Shown in pieces: positions 9,089 through 17,658 of a stretch of 64,000 nucleotides of DNA. Source of the DNA: Pirellulaceae bacterium (lineage in GTDB: Bacteria > Planctomycetota > Planctomycetia > Pirellulales > Pirellulaceae); the NCBI GenBank assembly GCA_018402565.1, contig JAGYIQ010000002.1, positions 1-64,000 of the forward strand. Direction: 5' to 3'. The translations under genes were made by a program, and so were the position numbers. Every line of letters starts with the position of its first letter. Position 1 is the first letter of the stretch. Below the pieces are notes generated by a model. The model had not been told where the DNA came from. It saw only the letters and a program-made list of their open reading frames with translations, and ran no database searches.

Positions 9089-10450
9089 TTAAGAGACTTC
9101 TCGTTCGGCGCGGCGGCGTTTGATCTTTTCCCATTCGGGGTCGGGTTGGTGAAAGTCGATCACGTGACCGGATTCAAAATCACGGAGTACGACGCTGGGT
9201 TGCGCGATGCGGCCGGCGTGTTTGGCGGCGATGCGGACGTGGAAGCAGACGCGGTGGTCCTCGAAGCGGCGGTCCAGGACCTCGCTGTGTTTCTCCAAGT
9301 AGGCGATCAGGCGTCCATCGCCGATGTCCCCTTCGACCTCGAGGTCCAGAAACGAGCGACTGAGTCCCAGGCTGACGGCTTGGGTGAGTTCGGGGACCCC
9401 TTCACCGGTTTTGGAGCTGATGGGGACAGCGAAGGGGTAGCGGTCCAGCAGTCGAGTGAGGACATCGGGATCGGAGATTTGATCGATTTTATTTAGAACC
9501 AACAAAGTGTCTTTTTCCTCGATCTCCAGTTCCTTCAGGACCTCGTAAACGGCGGCGATTTGATGCAGCACGTCGGGACTGGAGGCGTCGGCCACATGCA
9601 ACAGCAGGTCCGCTTCGCGTGTCTCGGACAGTGTCGCGCGGAAGCTGGCCACCAAACCGTGAGGCAGTCGCCGGATGAATCCCACGGTGTCGGACAGCAG
9701 CACGGGCCCCCAACTGGGGAGGTGCCAGCGACGGGTGCGAGTGTCCAGGGTGGCGAACAGTTTGTCCTCGGCCAGCACATCCGCTTGGGTCAGGTAGTTC
9801 ATCAGCGTGCTTTTGCCGGCGTTGGTGTAGCCGACCAACGAGACCTTCATGCGTCCGCCGCGGGATTGGACTTGGCGTTGCCGTCGGTCCTCGATCGAAC
9901 GCAGCTCGGTGCGCAGTTCACTGATGCGTTTTTCGACCAAGCGGCGGTCGACTTCCAATTGTTTCTCACCGGGGCCACGCATGCCGACGCCCATCTTGAT
10001 ACGCGACAAGTGGGTCCACATCCGCTTGAGTCGCGGCAGGGAGTATTCCAACTGCGCCAGCTCCACGGCGAGGCGAGACTCGTAGGTTTGCGCGTGGGTG
10101 GCGAAAATGTCCAGGATCAACTCGGTGCGATCCAGGACCTTGACCTTGATCGCCTGTTCGAGGTTGCGGACTTGGGCGGGCGAGAGATCGTTGTCGAAAA
10201 TGATCACATCCACGGCGTGGAACTTGACCAGGGTCTCGAGTTCCGAGACCTTGCCGGAGCCGATGAAGGTGGCCGAGTCGGGGCGTTCGCGACGTTGGGT
10301 CAGGCCGCCGACCACCAGACTGCCGGCCGTTTCAGCCAAGCCTTCCAGTTCTTCCAGCGGATCGGTTTCGGTGACTTCGTCGGGGAAAATCACGCGCACC
10401 AGGTAGGCGACTTCGCGATCCACTTTTTTCTTCTTATCTCGGTCCAGCAC
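9089..10450 (-). CDS. hflX: Ribosome-associated GTPase HflX
   Basis: 453 aa. HflX splits stalled or heat-damaged 70S ribosomes. The family motif GMRGPGEKQLE is at 156-166 and Walker A GYTNAGKST at 207-215, followed by DTVGFIRRLPH (switch II region) and NKID. The N-terminal nucleotide-binding domain includes DNDLSPAQVRNLE. The frame begins with GTG at 10450, 6 bp after the apbE stop; AAAGGAAA near the end of apbE may be its ribosome-binding site, so the two genes probably share a transcript. Confidence 0.95.
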   Translation of the reverse strand: MLDRDKKKKVDREVAYLVRVIFPDEVTETDPLEELEGLAETAGSLVVGGLTQRRERPDSATFIGSGKVSELETLVKFHAVDVIIFDNDLSPAQVRNLEQAIKVKVLDRTELILDIFATHAQTYESRLAVELAQLEYSLPRLKRMWTHLSRIKMGVGMRGPGEKQLEVDRRLVEKRISELRTELRSIEDRRQRQVQSRGGRMKVSLVGYTNAGKSTLMNYLTQADVLAEDKLFATLDTRTRRWHLPSWGPVLLSDTVGFIRRLPHGLVASFRATLSETREADLLLHVADASSPDVLHQIAAVYEVLKELEIEEKDTLLVLNKIDQISDPDVLTRLLDRYPFAVPISSKTGEGVPELTQAVSLGLSRSFLDLEVEGDIGDGRLIAYLEKHSEVLDRRFEDHRVCFHVRIAAKHAGRIAQPSVVLRDFESGHVIDFHQPDPEWEKIKRRRAEREVS

Positions 10451-10456
10451 GATAAA

Positions 10457-11680
10457 TCAGGTTTCCTTTGGGTACCAATGGGGGGCGACATCGCCCAGCG
10501 TCACGATCCGGTGGTGGTGTCCGTGGGGCACGACCAAAATCACCCCCAGGTCAGGGCAGGTCTCGACCAACCGCCGGCAACCGTCTTCGCCCAGGACGAA
10601 ACAGGCAGTACCCAACGCGTCGGCTTGGGCGGCGGTCGGCGCGAGCACGGTTGCACTCCAGACACCTTCGGCGGGGCGTCCGGTTCGCGGATCGAGGATA
10701 TGACTGAGTCGTTTTCCACGAAAATGCACAAATTGTCTAGCCGAACCACTCGTGCCCAACGCTCGGTCGCACAGGTCCACCTCGCCCAACGAGCGATCGG
10801 GGTAGATCGGGTGGGAGACGGAGATCGGCCATCCGCTTCGCCGCGGCGGTGGTTCCTGGTTCGGTTCCGCCGCCGAATCGCCTGGTGGCGGGGAGCGAAA
10901 GTTGGAACCGTGGGCCAGGACGCTGCTTTGCCCGCCGTGGATGACAAAGTCCGCCACGTCCTCCTGGTGCAATTGTTCACCCAAGCGATCCAAAGTCCAG
11001 CCTTTGCCGATGCCGCCCAGGTTCAATCGCGTACCCGGGTGCAGCAATCGAACGGTGCGGGCGTCGGGATCGAGGTCAACGAGATCCATGCCGACGGGTT
11101 CCAGAGCGGCGGCGAGTTCTTGTTCGTTGGGCAGGCGACCTTCCCGCTTGAGGAACCCCCAGCATTCGGAGAGCGAGCCGGAAGTGATGTCGAAGGCCCC
11201 CTCGGTCAAGTGCCAGAGATGCATGGCATTGAGCAGGATGTCCCACAGGGCGTCGGACACAGGTTGGGGTTCGTCGTAGGCCAGGCGATTGATTTGACTG
11301 ATTTCGCTGGTCGGGCGAAAGACACTGAGTCGAGCCTCCCAGTCCTCGAGCGACTCGAGGGCCGTCAGTCCGGCCTCCGCTCCGTGGGGGTACTGGCCGT
11401 AGTTCAGCAGCAATTCCCATTGGCAGGCCATGGCTGGCTTGGTCAGTTCGGTATAGAAGCCGTTGGGCCGCCAGGCGTTGCCGGATGCCGGGGTGCCGAC
11501 CGAGTGGTTGAGGCCGGTGGTTGTGGCGGGCAGGGGGGCAGTCGAGGGGCGGAGCGCCGTGCGACCCCAGTCCTGCCACCAGCGGACGAGGTCCTGGCCG
11601 CGGAGGAAGCGACGCCGGCCGGCGATTCCCGCGGGACGCGGGTCTTGCGGAGGGTCGAATTCAAAGCGATCGTCGGTCAC
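10457..11680 (-). CDS. apbE: FAD:protein FMN transferase (ApbE family)
   Basis: 407 aa. ApbE transfers FMN from FAD to a threonine of target proteins such as Rnf/Nqr subunits. Visible family blocks are AFDITSGSL, LNLGGIGKGWTLDRLGEQL, FVIHGGQSSVLAHG, HILDPRTGRP and the Mg-binding region APTAAQADALGTACFVLG. The basic N-terminus (GRRRFLRGQDLVRWW) could be a weak export signal, but no lipobox or clear signal peptide is seen. No Rnf or Nqr gene is in the window, so the substrate is unknown. Upstream of hflX in the same transcription unit. Confidence 0.9.
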   Translation of the reverse strand: MTDDRFEFDPPQDPRPAGIAGRRRFLRGQDLVRWWQDWGRTALRPSTAPLPATTTGLNHSVGTPASGNAWRPNGFYTELTKPAMACQWELLLNYGQYPHGAEAGLTALESLEDWEARLSVFRPTSEISQINRLAYDEPQPVSDALWDILLNAMHLWHLTEGAFDITSGSLSECWGFLKREGRLPNEQELAAALEPVGMDLVDLDPDARTVRLLHPGTRLNLGGIGKGWTLDRLGEQLHQEDVADFVIHGGQSSVLAHGSNFRSPPPGDSAAEPNQEPPPRRSGWPISVSHPIYPDRSLGEVDLCDRALGTSGSARQFVHFRGKRLSHILDPRTGRPAEGVWSATVLAPTAAQADALGTACFVLGEDGCRRLVETCPDLGVILVVPHGHHHRIVTLGDVAPHWYPKET

Positions 11681-11861
11681 CCAAAAAATCCTGTCGGGTT
11701 GGCTGATACTTCTCTAACATCCCGCGTCAATGGCTTGGTCTATCGTCACCGACGCCAAGAACCTAGATTATGCTACGAATGAACGGTCTTGCCGAGCGGA
11801 TGGCGCGGGTGCTGCGTCAGTTCGGCCAGGTAACACGTCGTAGGGCGATCCGAGGAGTTGG

Positions 11862-12647
11862 TTGTTGAATCCCGAACGAATGGCGGATGAATTTAACGAG
11901 TGGCCCGCACAGCGAGCGGACGACGAAGACTCGGCGGCGGGGGCGGAAGAGTACGACGACTGCGACTCGAGCGACACCGGCCCCTCCCAGCACTCGCAAC
12001 ACGCCAGTCAACTCGATCAACTCGATCAACTCGGGCACTTCGGTCAACACAGTCAACACAGTCAAATCGATCAACTCGATCAACTCGGTCAATCCAGTCA
12101 ACCGACCGAAAGAGGTCCTTCTGACCCGGCGAGCCCAGCGAGCCCATCGAGTCTAGCGGAGCCGGTTTATTACTCACGAGATCCTCGGCAGGTGGCATTG
12201 GAGCGTGTGGAGGCGGGGATCGGGTCGGGGATTCTGGCGGTCGTCTTGGTGGTGGGAGCTGTTTTTGCGGGTGCGGCGGCTCGGTTTGGGGCGGGGTGGT
12301 GGTGGGGAGTCGGGATCGCATTTTTGGTGTGGTTATTGTTGTCGTTGTGGATGTTTGTCTGGCCGCCGATCCACCATCGGCACGTGCGTTGGCGGCTGGA
12401 TGACACGGGCTTGGAGATCCACCGAGGGGTTTTTTGGCGTCATATTCTTTCGGTGCCTTTGGCTCGGTTGCAGCATGCGGATTTGGCTCAGGGGCCGCTG
12501 CAACGCCAGTGGGGATTGGCCAAATTGATCGTGTACACGGCGGGGACGCAGCACGCTTCGGTCGAGTTGGAGGGGCTGGCGTACGAGACGGCGGTGGGGC
12601 TGCGCGATCACTTGCTCCGGCAGTTGGGGACGCGTGATGTCGTCTGA
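11862..12647 (+). CDS. PH-domain (DUF304/YdbS-like) membrane protein
   Basis: About 261 aa. The start is ambiguous: TTG at 11862/11865 has GAGGAG 5-8 bases upstream, while an ATG at 11880 has no clear ribosome-binding site. The first 90 residues are acidic and repetitive (QLDQLDQLG, QHSQHSQ), encoded by near-perfect 9-bp direct repeats. Two transmembrane helices follow (IGSGILAVVLVVGAVFAGAA and VGIAFLVWLLLSLWMFVW), then a bacterial PH domain (DDTGLEIHRGVFWRHILSVP...LQHADLAQGPLQRQWGLAK). Its 3' end overlaps the second PH-domain gene by 11 bp; YdbS/YdbT-type proteins commonly occur as such pairs. Confidence 0.85.
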   Translation: MLNPERMADEFNEWPAQRADDEDSAAGAEEYDDCDSSDTGPSQHSQHASQLDQLDQLGHFGQHSQHSQIDQLDQLGQSSQPTERGPSDPASPASPSSLAEPVYYSRDPRQVALERVEAGIGSGILAVVLVVGAVFAGAAARFGAGWWWGVGIAFLVWLLLSLWMFVWPPIHHRHVRWRLDDTGLEIHRGVFWRHILSVPLARLQHADLAQGPLQRQWGLAKLIVYTAGTQHASVELEGLAYETAVGLRDHLLRQLGTRDVV

Positions 12648-14373
12648 CGTTTCCCAACAAGACGCTGCGCCGCAGTACTTGCATTTTTCGTCGATTCTCT
12701 TCGACTTGGCGTCACATGGGCGCGAATTGTTGATGCCGGCGTTGTTTGGATTTGTGGGGGCGGCCAGTGGTTCGTGGTTTTGGGGGGTGATTGCCGTGGT
12801 GGCGTTTGGGTTCGCGGTGCTGCGGACCTTGATTCGCTATTTCACGCTGCGGTATCGGATCACGGACCAAGAATTGCAGTTGAACGAGGGGTTGATCTTT
12901 CACAATCAGCGCACGGTGCCTTTGGGGCGGATCCAAAACATCGACCTGCGGCAGAACTTGCTGCATCGTTGGTTTGGGGTGGCGGAGGTGCGAATCGAGA
13001 CCGCCAGTGGGACGGAGGCGGAGGCGGTCCTGCGGGTGCTGACCAGCGGCCAGATCGCGGCGCTGCGGGCGGCCGTGTTTGGGCGGCGCTCGGCGGCTCG
13101 AGCTGGCCTGGGTACCGCGGCGGCTGCCGGGTTTGGTGCCGCTGGGGTGGGTACCGCGGCGGTCGCGGCGGTCGGTTTGGACGGGAGCGAGGGCCGCTGG
13201 GCCGAGGCGGACGGGAGCGAGGCGTACGCGGCGGGGACGACCGCGGCGGTGGAGGGAATGGAGGCAATGGAGTCGGCGGGGCTGGGGGCGGAGCCGGCGG
13301 GCGAGTTGTTGTTGCAGATCCCCTGGACGTGGTTGGTCTGGGCGGGGGTGGCCAGCAATCGCGGATGGTTGATGATCGGCTTGGCCTTGGGGGCGGTCTT
13401 CCAGTTCGACGTGCTGGAGCGCTGGATGCCGGATCGCTGGGAACGTTGGCTGGCGCGTTGGCGTTTTGATTGGGCGGATTTGCTGAATCATCTGGGGACG
13501 ATTGCCATAGTATTTGTGGCTGGATTTCTGATTTTAAAGCTATTGGGCGTGATTTGGTATTTGTACCGGTTTGCGGGGTACCGGTTGGAGCGAGTGGGTT
13601 GCGACTTGCGAGTATCCGCTGGGTTGGTGAGTCGCTACAGTGCGTCGATTCCCCAGCAGCGGGTGCAGTTGATCAGTGTGCATCAGCCGTGGGTTTTGGG
13701 CTGGTTGGGCATGGCCTCGATCCGGATCGAGACGGCGGGGGGTGCGGGCGGTGGCGAGGAGAACGCGGAGAATGTGTCGCGGTCTTGGTTTGTGCCGGTG
13801 CTGCCGTTGTCTCAGGTCCCGGCGATCTTGACGGCCCTGCGTCCACGAGGTTGGCCGGCGGCTGACGGGGTGACTTGGCGGGGGACGGCGGGCGGGACGT
13901 GGAGGCGTCTGATGCGGCTGGCGGTGGTCGTCGGGGCGGTGGCACTGGGGGTGGGGTACTGGCAGTGGGGGCTGGTGGGCTTGGCCGGCGGGGCCCTGGT
14001 TGCGGGGCACCAGTTTTGGTACGCCTGGCGGCGGAGTCGCAGTCTCCAATACGCTCGGACGGCCGACGGTGTGGCATTTCGCAGTGGCATTTTGTACCGC
14101 AAGACCAGTTACACGTTTTTTGAGCGGTTGCAGACCTTGCGGTGGGAGCAGAGTCCGTTCGATCGACGCTGGGGGATGGCGACCTTGATTGTGGATACGG
14201 CCGCCGCGGGCCCGGCGGAACATGTGATTCGAGTCCCCTATTTGGACGCGGCGTGGGCGCGGGAGGAGTTGCTGCAGTTGCAGCATCAGGCCGCTCGGCA
14301 TCATCCGGAGGGGGCCGATGGTCGATACATGGATCAAGACCCGGCATTCGTGGGCCAGTTGATTTTTCCGTAG
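12637..14373 (+). CDS. PH-domain (YdbT-like) membrane protein; 3' end lies in a MITE fragment
   Basis: 578 aa from the ATG at 12637. Three DUF304/bacterial PH repeats alternate with pairs of membrane helices: LRYRITDQELQLNEGLIFHN..QRTVPLGRIQNIDLRQNLL, then LERVGCDLRVSAGLVSRYSA..IPQQRVQLISVHQPW, then QYARTADGVAFRSGILYRKT. This matches the YdbT family, thought to act with YdbS at the membrane. An Ala/Gly-rich insertion of about 70 aa follows the first PH domain. The last residues (QLIFP) and the TAG stop at 14371-14373 are encoded by the terminal sequence of the repeat element described below. Confidence 0.87.
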   Translation: MSSDVSQQDAAPQYLHFSSILFDLASHGRELLMPALFGFVGAASGSWFWGVIAVVAFGFAVLRTLIRYFTLRYRITDQELQLNEGLIFHNQRTVPLGRIQNIDLRQNLLHRWFGVAEVRIETASGTEAEAVLRVLTSGQIAALRAAVFGRRSAARAGLGTAAAAGFGAAGVGTAAVAAVGLDGSEGRWAEADGSEAYAAGTTAAVEGMEAMESAGLGAEPAGELLLQIPWTWLVWAGVASNRGWLMIGLALGAVFQFDVLERWMPDRWERWLARWRFDWADLLNHLGTIAIVFVAGFLILKLLGVIWYLYRFAGYRLERVGCDLRVSAGLVSRYSASIPQQRVQLISVHQPWVLGWLGMASIRIETAGGAGGGEENAENVSRSWFVPVLPLSQVPAILTALRPRGWPAADGVTWRGTAGGTWRRLMRLAVVVGAVALGVGYWQWGLVGLAGGALVAGHQFWYAWRRSRSLQYARTADGVAFRSGILYRKTSYTFFERLQTLRWEQSPFDRRWGMATLIVDTAAAGPAEHVIRVPYLDAAWAREELLQLQHQAARHHPEGADGRYMDQDPAFVGQLIFP

Positions 14374-14386
14374 CGGAACGCGTCAA
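14357..14386 (+). repeat. Terminal fragment of the MITE-like element
   Basis: GTTGATTTTTCCGTAGCGGA and the following ACGCGTCAAG equal the left end of the element. The fragment abuts a complete copy starting at 14387. It contains the stop codon of the upstream gene. Confidence 0.7.
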
Positions 14387-14515
14387 GGGCTTGTTGATTT
14401 TTCCGTAGCGGAATGCGTCAAGCATTTCGATTGACGGGAAAACGCCGTATTTTCGCCGGATTTCATCGAATCGGGCGGCAATTTCGCGTGAGAGTCTGGA
14501 AAAATCAACAAGCCC
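14387..14515 (+). mobile_element. MITE-like element, complete copy A (129 bp)
   Basis: Bounded by a perfect 18-bp inverted repeat, GGGCTTGTTGATTTTTCC and its complement. An internal imperfect palindrome (CCGGATTTCATCGAATCGG region, 14456-14476) forms a hairpin. It has no coding capacity of its own. Identical in length and end sequence to the copy at 20781-20909. No obvious target-site duplication was found. Confidence 0.72.
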
Positions 14516-14612
14516 TCAAGCGTTTCGATTGACGGGAAAACGGCGTGTTTTTGTCCGATTTCATTGAATCGGACGGCAATTTCGCGTGTAAGTCTGGAAA
14601 AATCAACAGGCC
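14516..14612 (+). mobile_element. MITE-like element, 5'-truncated copy B
   Basis: Starts within the element at TCAAGCGTTTCGATTGACGG and runs to the right terminus GGAAAAATCAACAGGCC. The left inverted repeat and about 24 adjoining bases are missing. Hairpin CCGATTTCATTGAATCGG is intact. Confidence 0.68.
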
Positions 14613-14735
14613 AGTTGATTTTTCCGTAGCGGAACGCGTCAAGCGTTTCGATTGACGGGAAAACGGCGTGTTTTTGTCCGATTTCATTGAATCGGACGGG
14701 AATTTCGCGTGTAAGGCTGGAAAAATCAACAGGCC
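14613..14735 (+). mobile_element. MITE-like element, nearly complete copy C
   Basis: From AGTTGATTTTTCCGTAGCGG to GGAAAAATCAACAGGCC; the terminal repeat is shortened on the left. Very similar to copy B. It ends 76 bp before the proposed start of the ECF sigma factor gene, so that gene's promoter must lie inside or just after it. Confidence 0.68.
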
Positions 14736-14811
14736 CCGAAGGCCCGGCAACATCCCTGGATTTTACCCTCCTGGCGGGGAACTTTCCCACGCCTCAACCC
14801 GTCCAATAAAA

Positions 14812-15381
14812 GTGGAAACGTTGATCACTCCGACGGATAACGACCTCATTCAAGCGACGCTGGCGGGCAATCCGCAAGCGTTCGAGGGGTTGGTGCGCCG
14901 CTATCACGGCCGGCTGACAACAGCGATGGTGGCGGTTTGCGGGGCGGTCCAGGAGGCGGAGGACGTGGTGCAGGAGACGTTCCTGCAGGCCTTTTGTAAG
15001 TTGGATAGCTTTCGCAGTGAGAGTCGTTTCTACACCTGGCTCTATCGCATCGCGTTCAATCTGTCGGTGAACGTGCGGAGGAAAAAGCGACCGCTGCTGG
15101 TGTCCGATCGCTCGGATGATTTGGACCCGTTGCAGATAGCCGATCAGGGGGCTGGTCCGACTGAGCCGTTGGCGGCTGCCGAGCGGTCGGAGCAGTTGCT
15201 GGCGGCGATTGGGCGGTTGCCCGACGAGTTTCGCGAGGTGTTGGTGCTGCGGGAATTGGAGGGGTTCTGTTACGAGACGATCGCTGAGGTGTTGGGCTTG
15301 CCACTGGGGACCGTCCGCAGCCGCCTCCATCGGGCTCGAGGGCAATTGAAGGATGAACTGAGCGAATGGTTTGCGGATTGA
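14812..15381 (+). CDS. ECF-type RNA polymerase sigma factor
   Basis: About 189 aa from a GTG at 14812; TTG at 14821 is possible. There is no ATG between the repeat cluster and region 2, so a non-AUG start seems unavoidable. Region 2 includes LAGNPQAFEGLVRRYHGRL, AEDVVQETFLQAFCKL and RFYTWLYRIAFNLSVNVRRK. Region 4 is LPDEFREVLVLRELEGFCYE..IAEVLGLPLGTVRSRLHRAR. This is the two-domain layout of sigma-E-like extracytoplasmic-function factors. The next gene encodes its likely anti-sigma partner. Confidence 0.88.
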   Translation: METLITPTDNDLIQATLAGNPQAFEGLVRRYHGRLTTAMVAVCGAVQEAEDVVQETFLQAFCKLDSFRSESRFYTWLYRIAFNLSVNVRRKKRPLLVSDRSDDLDPLQIADQGAGPTEPLAAAERSEQLLAAIGRLPDEFREVLVLRELEGFCYETIAEVLGLPLGTVRSRLHRARGQLKDELSEWFAD

Positions 15382-15397
15382 AGAACTGAGATGTCGC

Positions 15398-17485
15398 ATG
15401 AATCCAAGTGATGAAATCAATAACGAGATGCTGACGGCTTACTTCGATGGCGAATTGAGCCAGGCGGAGCAGTTGCAGGTCGAGCAGTCGTTGTTTGGCT
15501 GCCCGAACGGCCGGCGTCAGCTGCGCCAATGGGCGGTGCTGCGGCAGGAGCTCCAACAGTGGGCGGAGGCGAGTGCTGACCCCAGTCGTTCGGCGGGGAG
15601 GGAAGAGACGCCTCGGAGCGAGAGTCGGGCGGAGGCGGGCGGTCCGACGTCGGTCGTCATGCAACGGGTTCTGGCGGCGTTCCGCGACGGTTCCGCCAAC
15701 TGGTCGACTGCGTCCAACTCGGTAAATACTGGGTCGGGCGAGCCGAGTGCCTCGGTACAGGCAGGCTTAGCCGGGACGGGGTTAGCCGGGACGGGTTTAG
15801 ACGGGACGGGCTTAGCTGGGACGGGTTTAGACGGGACGGGTTTAGACGGGGCGGCTACCGCGCGTGGGACGTCGGCCAATGGGGATTGGACGCGGGCGAA
15901 AGATGGCTGGTTGAGTGATTATCGCCGTTTGACGCCGCGGCAGCGTATGCAACGTTGGAACTGGCAGTTGGGCTTGGCGTTAACGGCTGCTGCTGCGTTG
16001 TTATTGACCGTTTGGCTGAATCCATGGTCGTCGACGCGAGTTGACACGGCGCTGGCGCCGATGGCGGGTCCGCCGTCGAGAATGCTGGAAGAACAGGCAG
16101 CGGAGGGATTGGCGCCGATGGCAGCCGCTGCGGATTCCATGCGGTTCGACAGTGAACCGATGTTGTCGGCTGCCAGCGAAATGGGCCCGGCGGACGGGGT
16201 GCCGGCTGGCTCGACCGGAGAACCGGCACTGGAGAGTTACACGGCGTTTTTGGTTTACGACGCCACGGATCAAACCGCCAGTCTGGAGGCGCTGCAGACG
16301 GTGCTGACACAGAACTCTTTGGCGCTGACGGAAATTTTTCATGAGGATGGCAACCCGGCCGTGGTGCTATCGGGAGACACGCGGCAATTGGCCGAGGTGT
16401 TGGAGGCGTTCCAGTCGCAAGGCGAACATCAACTGGCGTTTGTCTCGAAGATCGATAACGCTGCCGCGTTGACCTTCGGCAGCGACCCGTTGGCGGCCGC
16501 TTCGTTGGGAGATGCTCCGGTACAAGCGAACCGGATGGGGATGGAATCCAGAACAATGGCGGCGGGTGCGCCGGCCCCACCCGCGTCGGATGGCCTGGTC
16601 GCGGGCGGCTCGGTGGCTCAGGGCTCGGTGGCTCAGGGCTCGGCGGCAGATGCGGGTGCGGTTGCTCCGGGTGCTGCGGCGCCTGGCTTGATGGCCGGCG
16701 CGGTGGCTCCGGGTGCGGCTTCCCCGGGCTTGGTTGCCGGTGCGGCGGCTCCGGGTACGGTTGCGGATACAGCGGTTGTGGAAGGCCCTCTGCCTGACGG
16801 TGGGTTGGCTATGAAGGCTTGGCCGCAGGTTGACCGGCGTGGTGTTGTTGGTGAAGTTGCTGCGGACATGACGGCGGAGGCGACGGGGATGGAGTTGCCG
16901 GCTTCGGTGCTGAATTCGCAGCTTCGTCAGGACATCATTCGCAGCCAAGCCAACCTGTTGGCCAATTCGATCGCGCCGCCGGCAAACCTAACGATAGAGG
17001 AGTTTTTGCGGGAGCGTCCCAACCAGCGGCAGCCACGAATTCCATTTGATCCCGGTTGGGCGATCGAGCCTGCCGGTCCAGAGGCGGAGAAAATGGCGGC
17101 CGATGTGACACCGCAAGCCTTGTCGGGTGGATCGGTTGGCGATACGCCAGGGTATCTGCGTTCTGGCGTTGGTGGTCGGATGGGGCGTTTGCCTGACACC
17201 AGTGGCTTAGAATCGGCGGGAGTGGGCTCGGCGAGGTTGGGCTCGGCGGTTCCGAGTCAATCGGCTCCTGGTCCGGCGGCTACCAGCGGGGCGGATGCTC
17301 CACGGGCGGAGTCCATGCCGGTCGAGCAGGCGGCCCAGTCACGCTCGGACGGCCGATGGTTGAACTCGCAAGCGTCCGGCAGCAACTCGCAGATTGTCGT
17401 CATCATTCGTGGCAAGAAACCGACCGTTTCGGCTCGCCCCGAGGCGACTCAGCCGACCGAGCCCGCTCGAGGGCCGCGAGATTGA
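15398..17485 (+). CDS. Putative membrane anti-sigma factor with long periplasmic region
   Basis: About 695 aa from the ATG at 15398, 16 bp after the sigma gene. The N-terminus resembles an anti-sigma domain (LTAYFDGELSQAEQLQVEQS, then LFGCPNGRRQL), but the zinc ligands of the ZAS motif (H...C..C) are not there: His is replaced and only one Cys remains. A single helix (LGLALTAAAALLLTVWL, about residues 195-212) would place about 480 aa outside. Low-complexity runs include AGTGLDGTGL pentapeptide repeats (15-bp DNA repeats, about 15767-15860) before the helix and VAPGAAAPG-type repeats after it. An ordered segment (YTAFLVYDATDQTASLEALQ..) lies at about 285-370. The partner role rests on position and the N-terminal pattern. 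Confidence 0.72.
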   Translation: MNPSDEINNEMLTAYFDGELSQAEQLQVEQSLFGCPNGRRQLRQWAVLRQELQQWAEASADPSRSAGREETPRSESRAEAGGPTSVVMQRVLAAFRDGSANWSTASNSVNTGSGEPSASVQAGLAGTGLAGTGLDGTGLAGTGLDGTGLDGAATARGTSANGDWTRAKDGWLSDYRRLTPRQRMQRWNWQLGLALTAAAALLLTVWLNPWSSTRVDTALAPMAGPPSRMLEEQAAEGLAPMAAAADSMRFDSEPMLSAASEMGPADGVPAGSTGEPALESYTAFLVYDATDQTASLEALQTVLTQNSLALTEIFHEDGNPAVVLSGDTRQLAEVLEAFQSQGEHQLAFVSKIDNAAALTFGSDPLAAASLGDAPVQANRMGMESRTMAAGAPAPPASDGLVAGGSVAQGSVAQGSAADAGAVAPGAAAPGLMAGAVAPGAASPGLVAGAAAPGTVADTAVVEGPLPDGGLAMKAWPQVDRRGVVGEVAADMTAEATGMELPASVLNSQLRQDIIRSQANLLANSIAPPANLTIEEFLRERPNQRQPRIPFDPGWAIEPAGPEAEKMAADVTPQALSGGSVGDTPGYLRSGVGGRMGRLPDTSGLESAGVGSARLGSAVPSQSAPGPAATSGADAPRAESMPVEQAAQSRSDGRWLNSQASGSNSQIVVIIRGKKPTVSARPEATQPTEPARGPRD

Positions 17486-17510
17486 CGTTGCGGCGGGCGC
17501 GACGCCCCTG

Positions 17511-17619
17511 GGCCGAGCGACTTGTGGCCCAGTGACTTGCAGCCCAACGACTGACAGCCAAGTGACTCGTGGCCCAGTGACTTGCAGCCCAGTGACTTGC
17601 AGCCGAGCGACTTGTGGCC
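17511..17619. repeat. 15-bp tandem repeat between two convergent genes
   Basis: Seven 15-bp units with starts at 17511, 17526, 17541, 17556, 17571, 17586 and 17601, consensus RGCCCAGTGACTTGY, plus a decaying eighth. It fills most of the 173 bp between the anti-sigma stop and the deacetylase stop. The repeat would encode a pentapeptide in any frame, but no frame joins a plausible gene. Confidence 0.8.
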
Positions 17620-17658
17620 AATTTGATGTCGCTGCCCTGTAGTCGTCGTTCGAGGAGA

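Noticed and set aside
9560-11782. A 740-codon plus-strand frame opposite hflX and apbE
   Set aside because: Spans two well-supported genes in antisense with no domain signal of its own.
14383-14790. Minus-strand frame with a repeated peptide containing KLPSDSMKSD and SRQSKR
   Set aside because: The peptide repeats exactly follow the MITE copies and stop with them; the same peptide appears at 20780-20910. It is a translation of repeat DNA, not a protein family.
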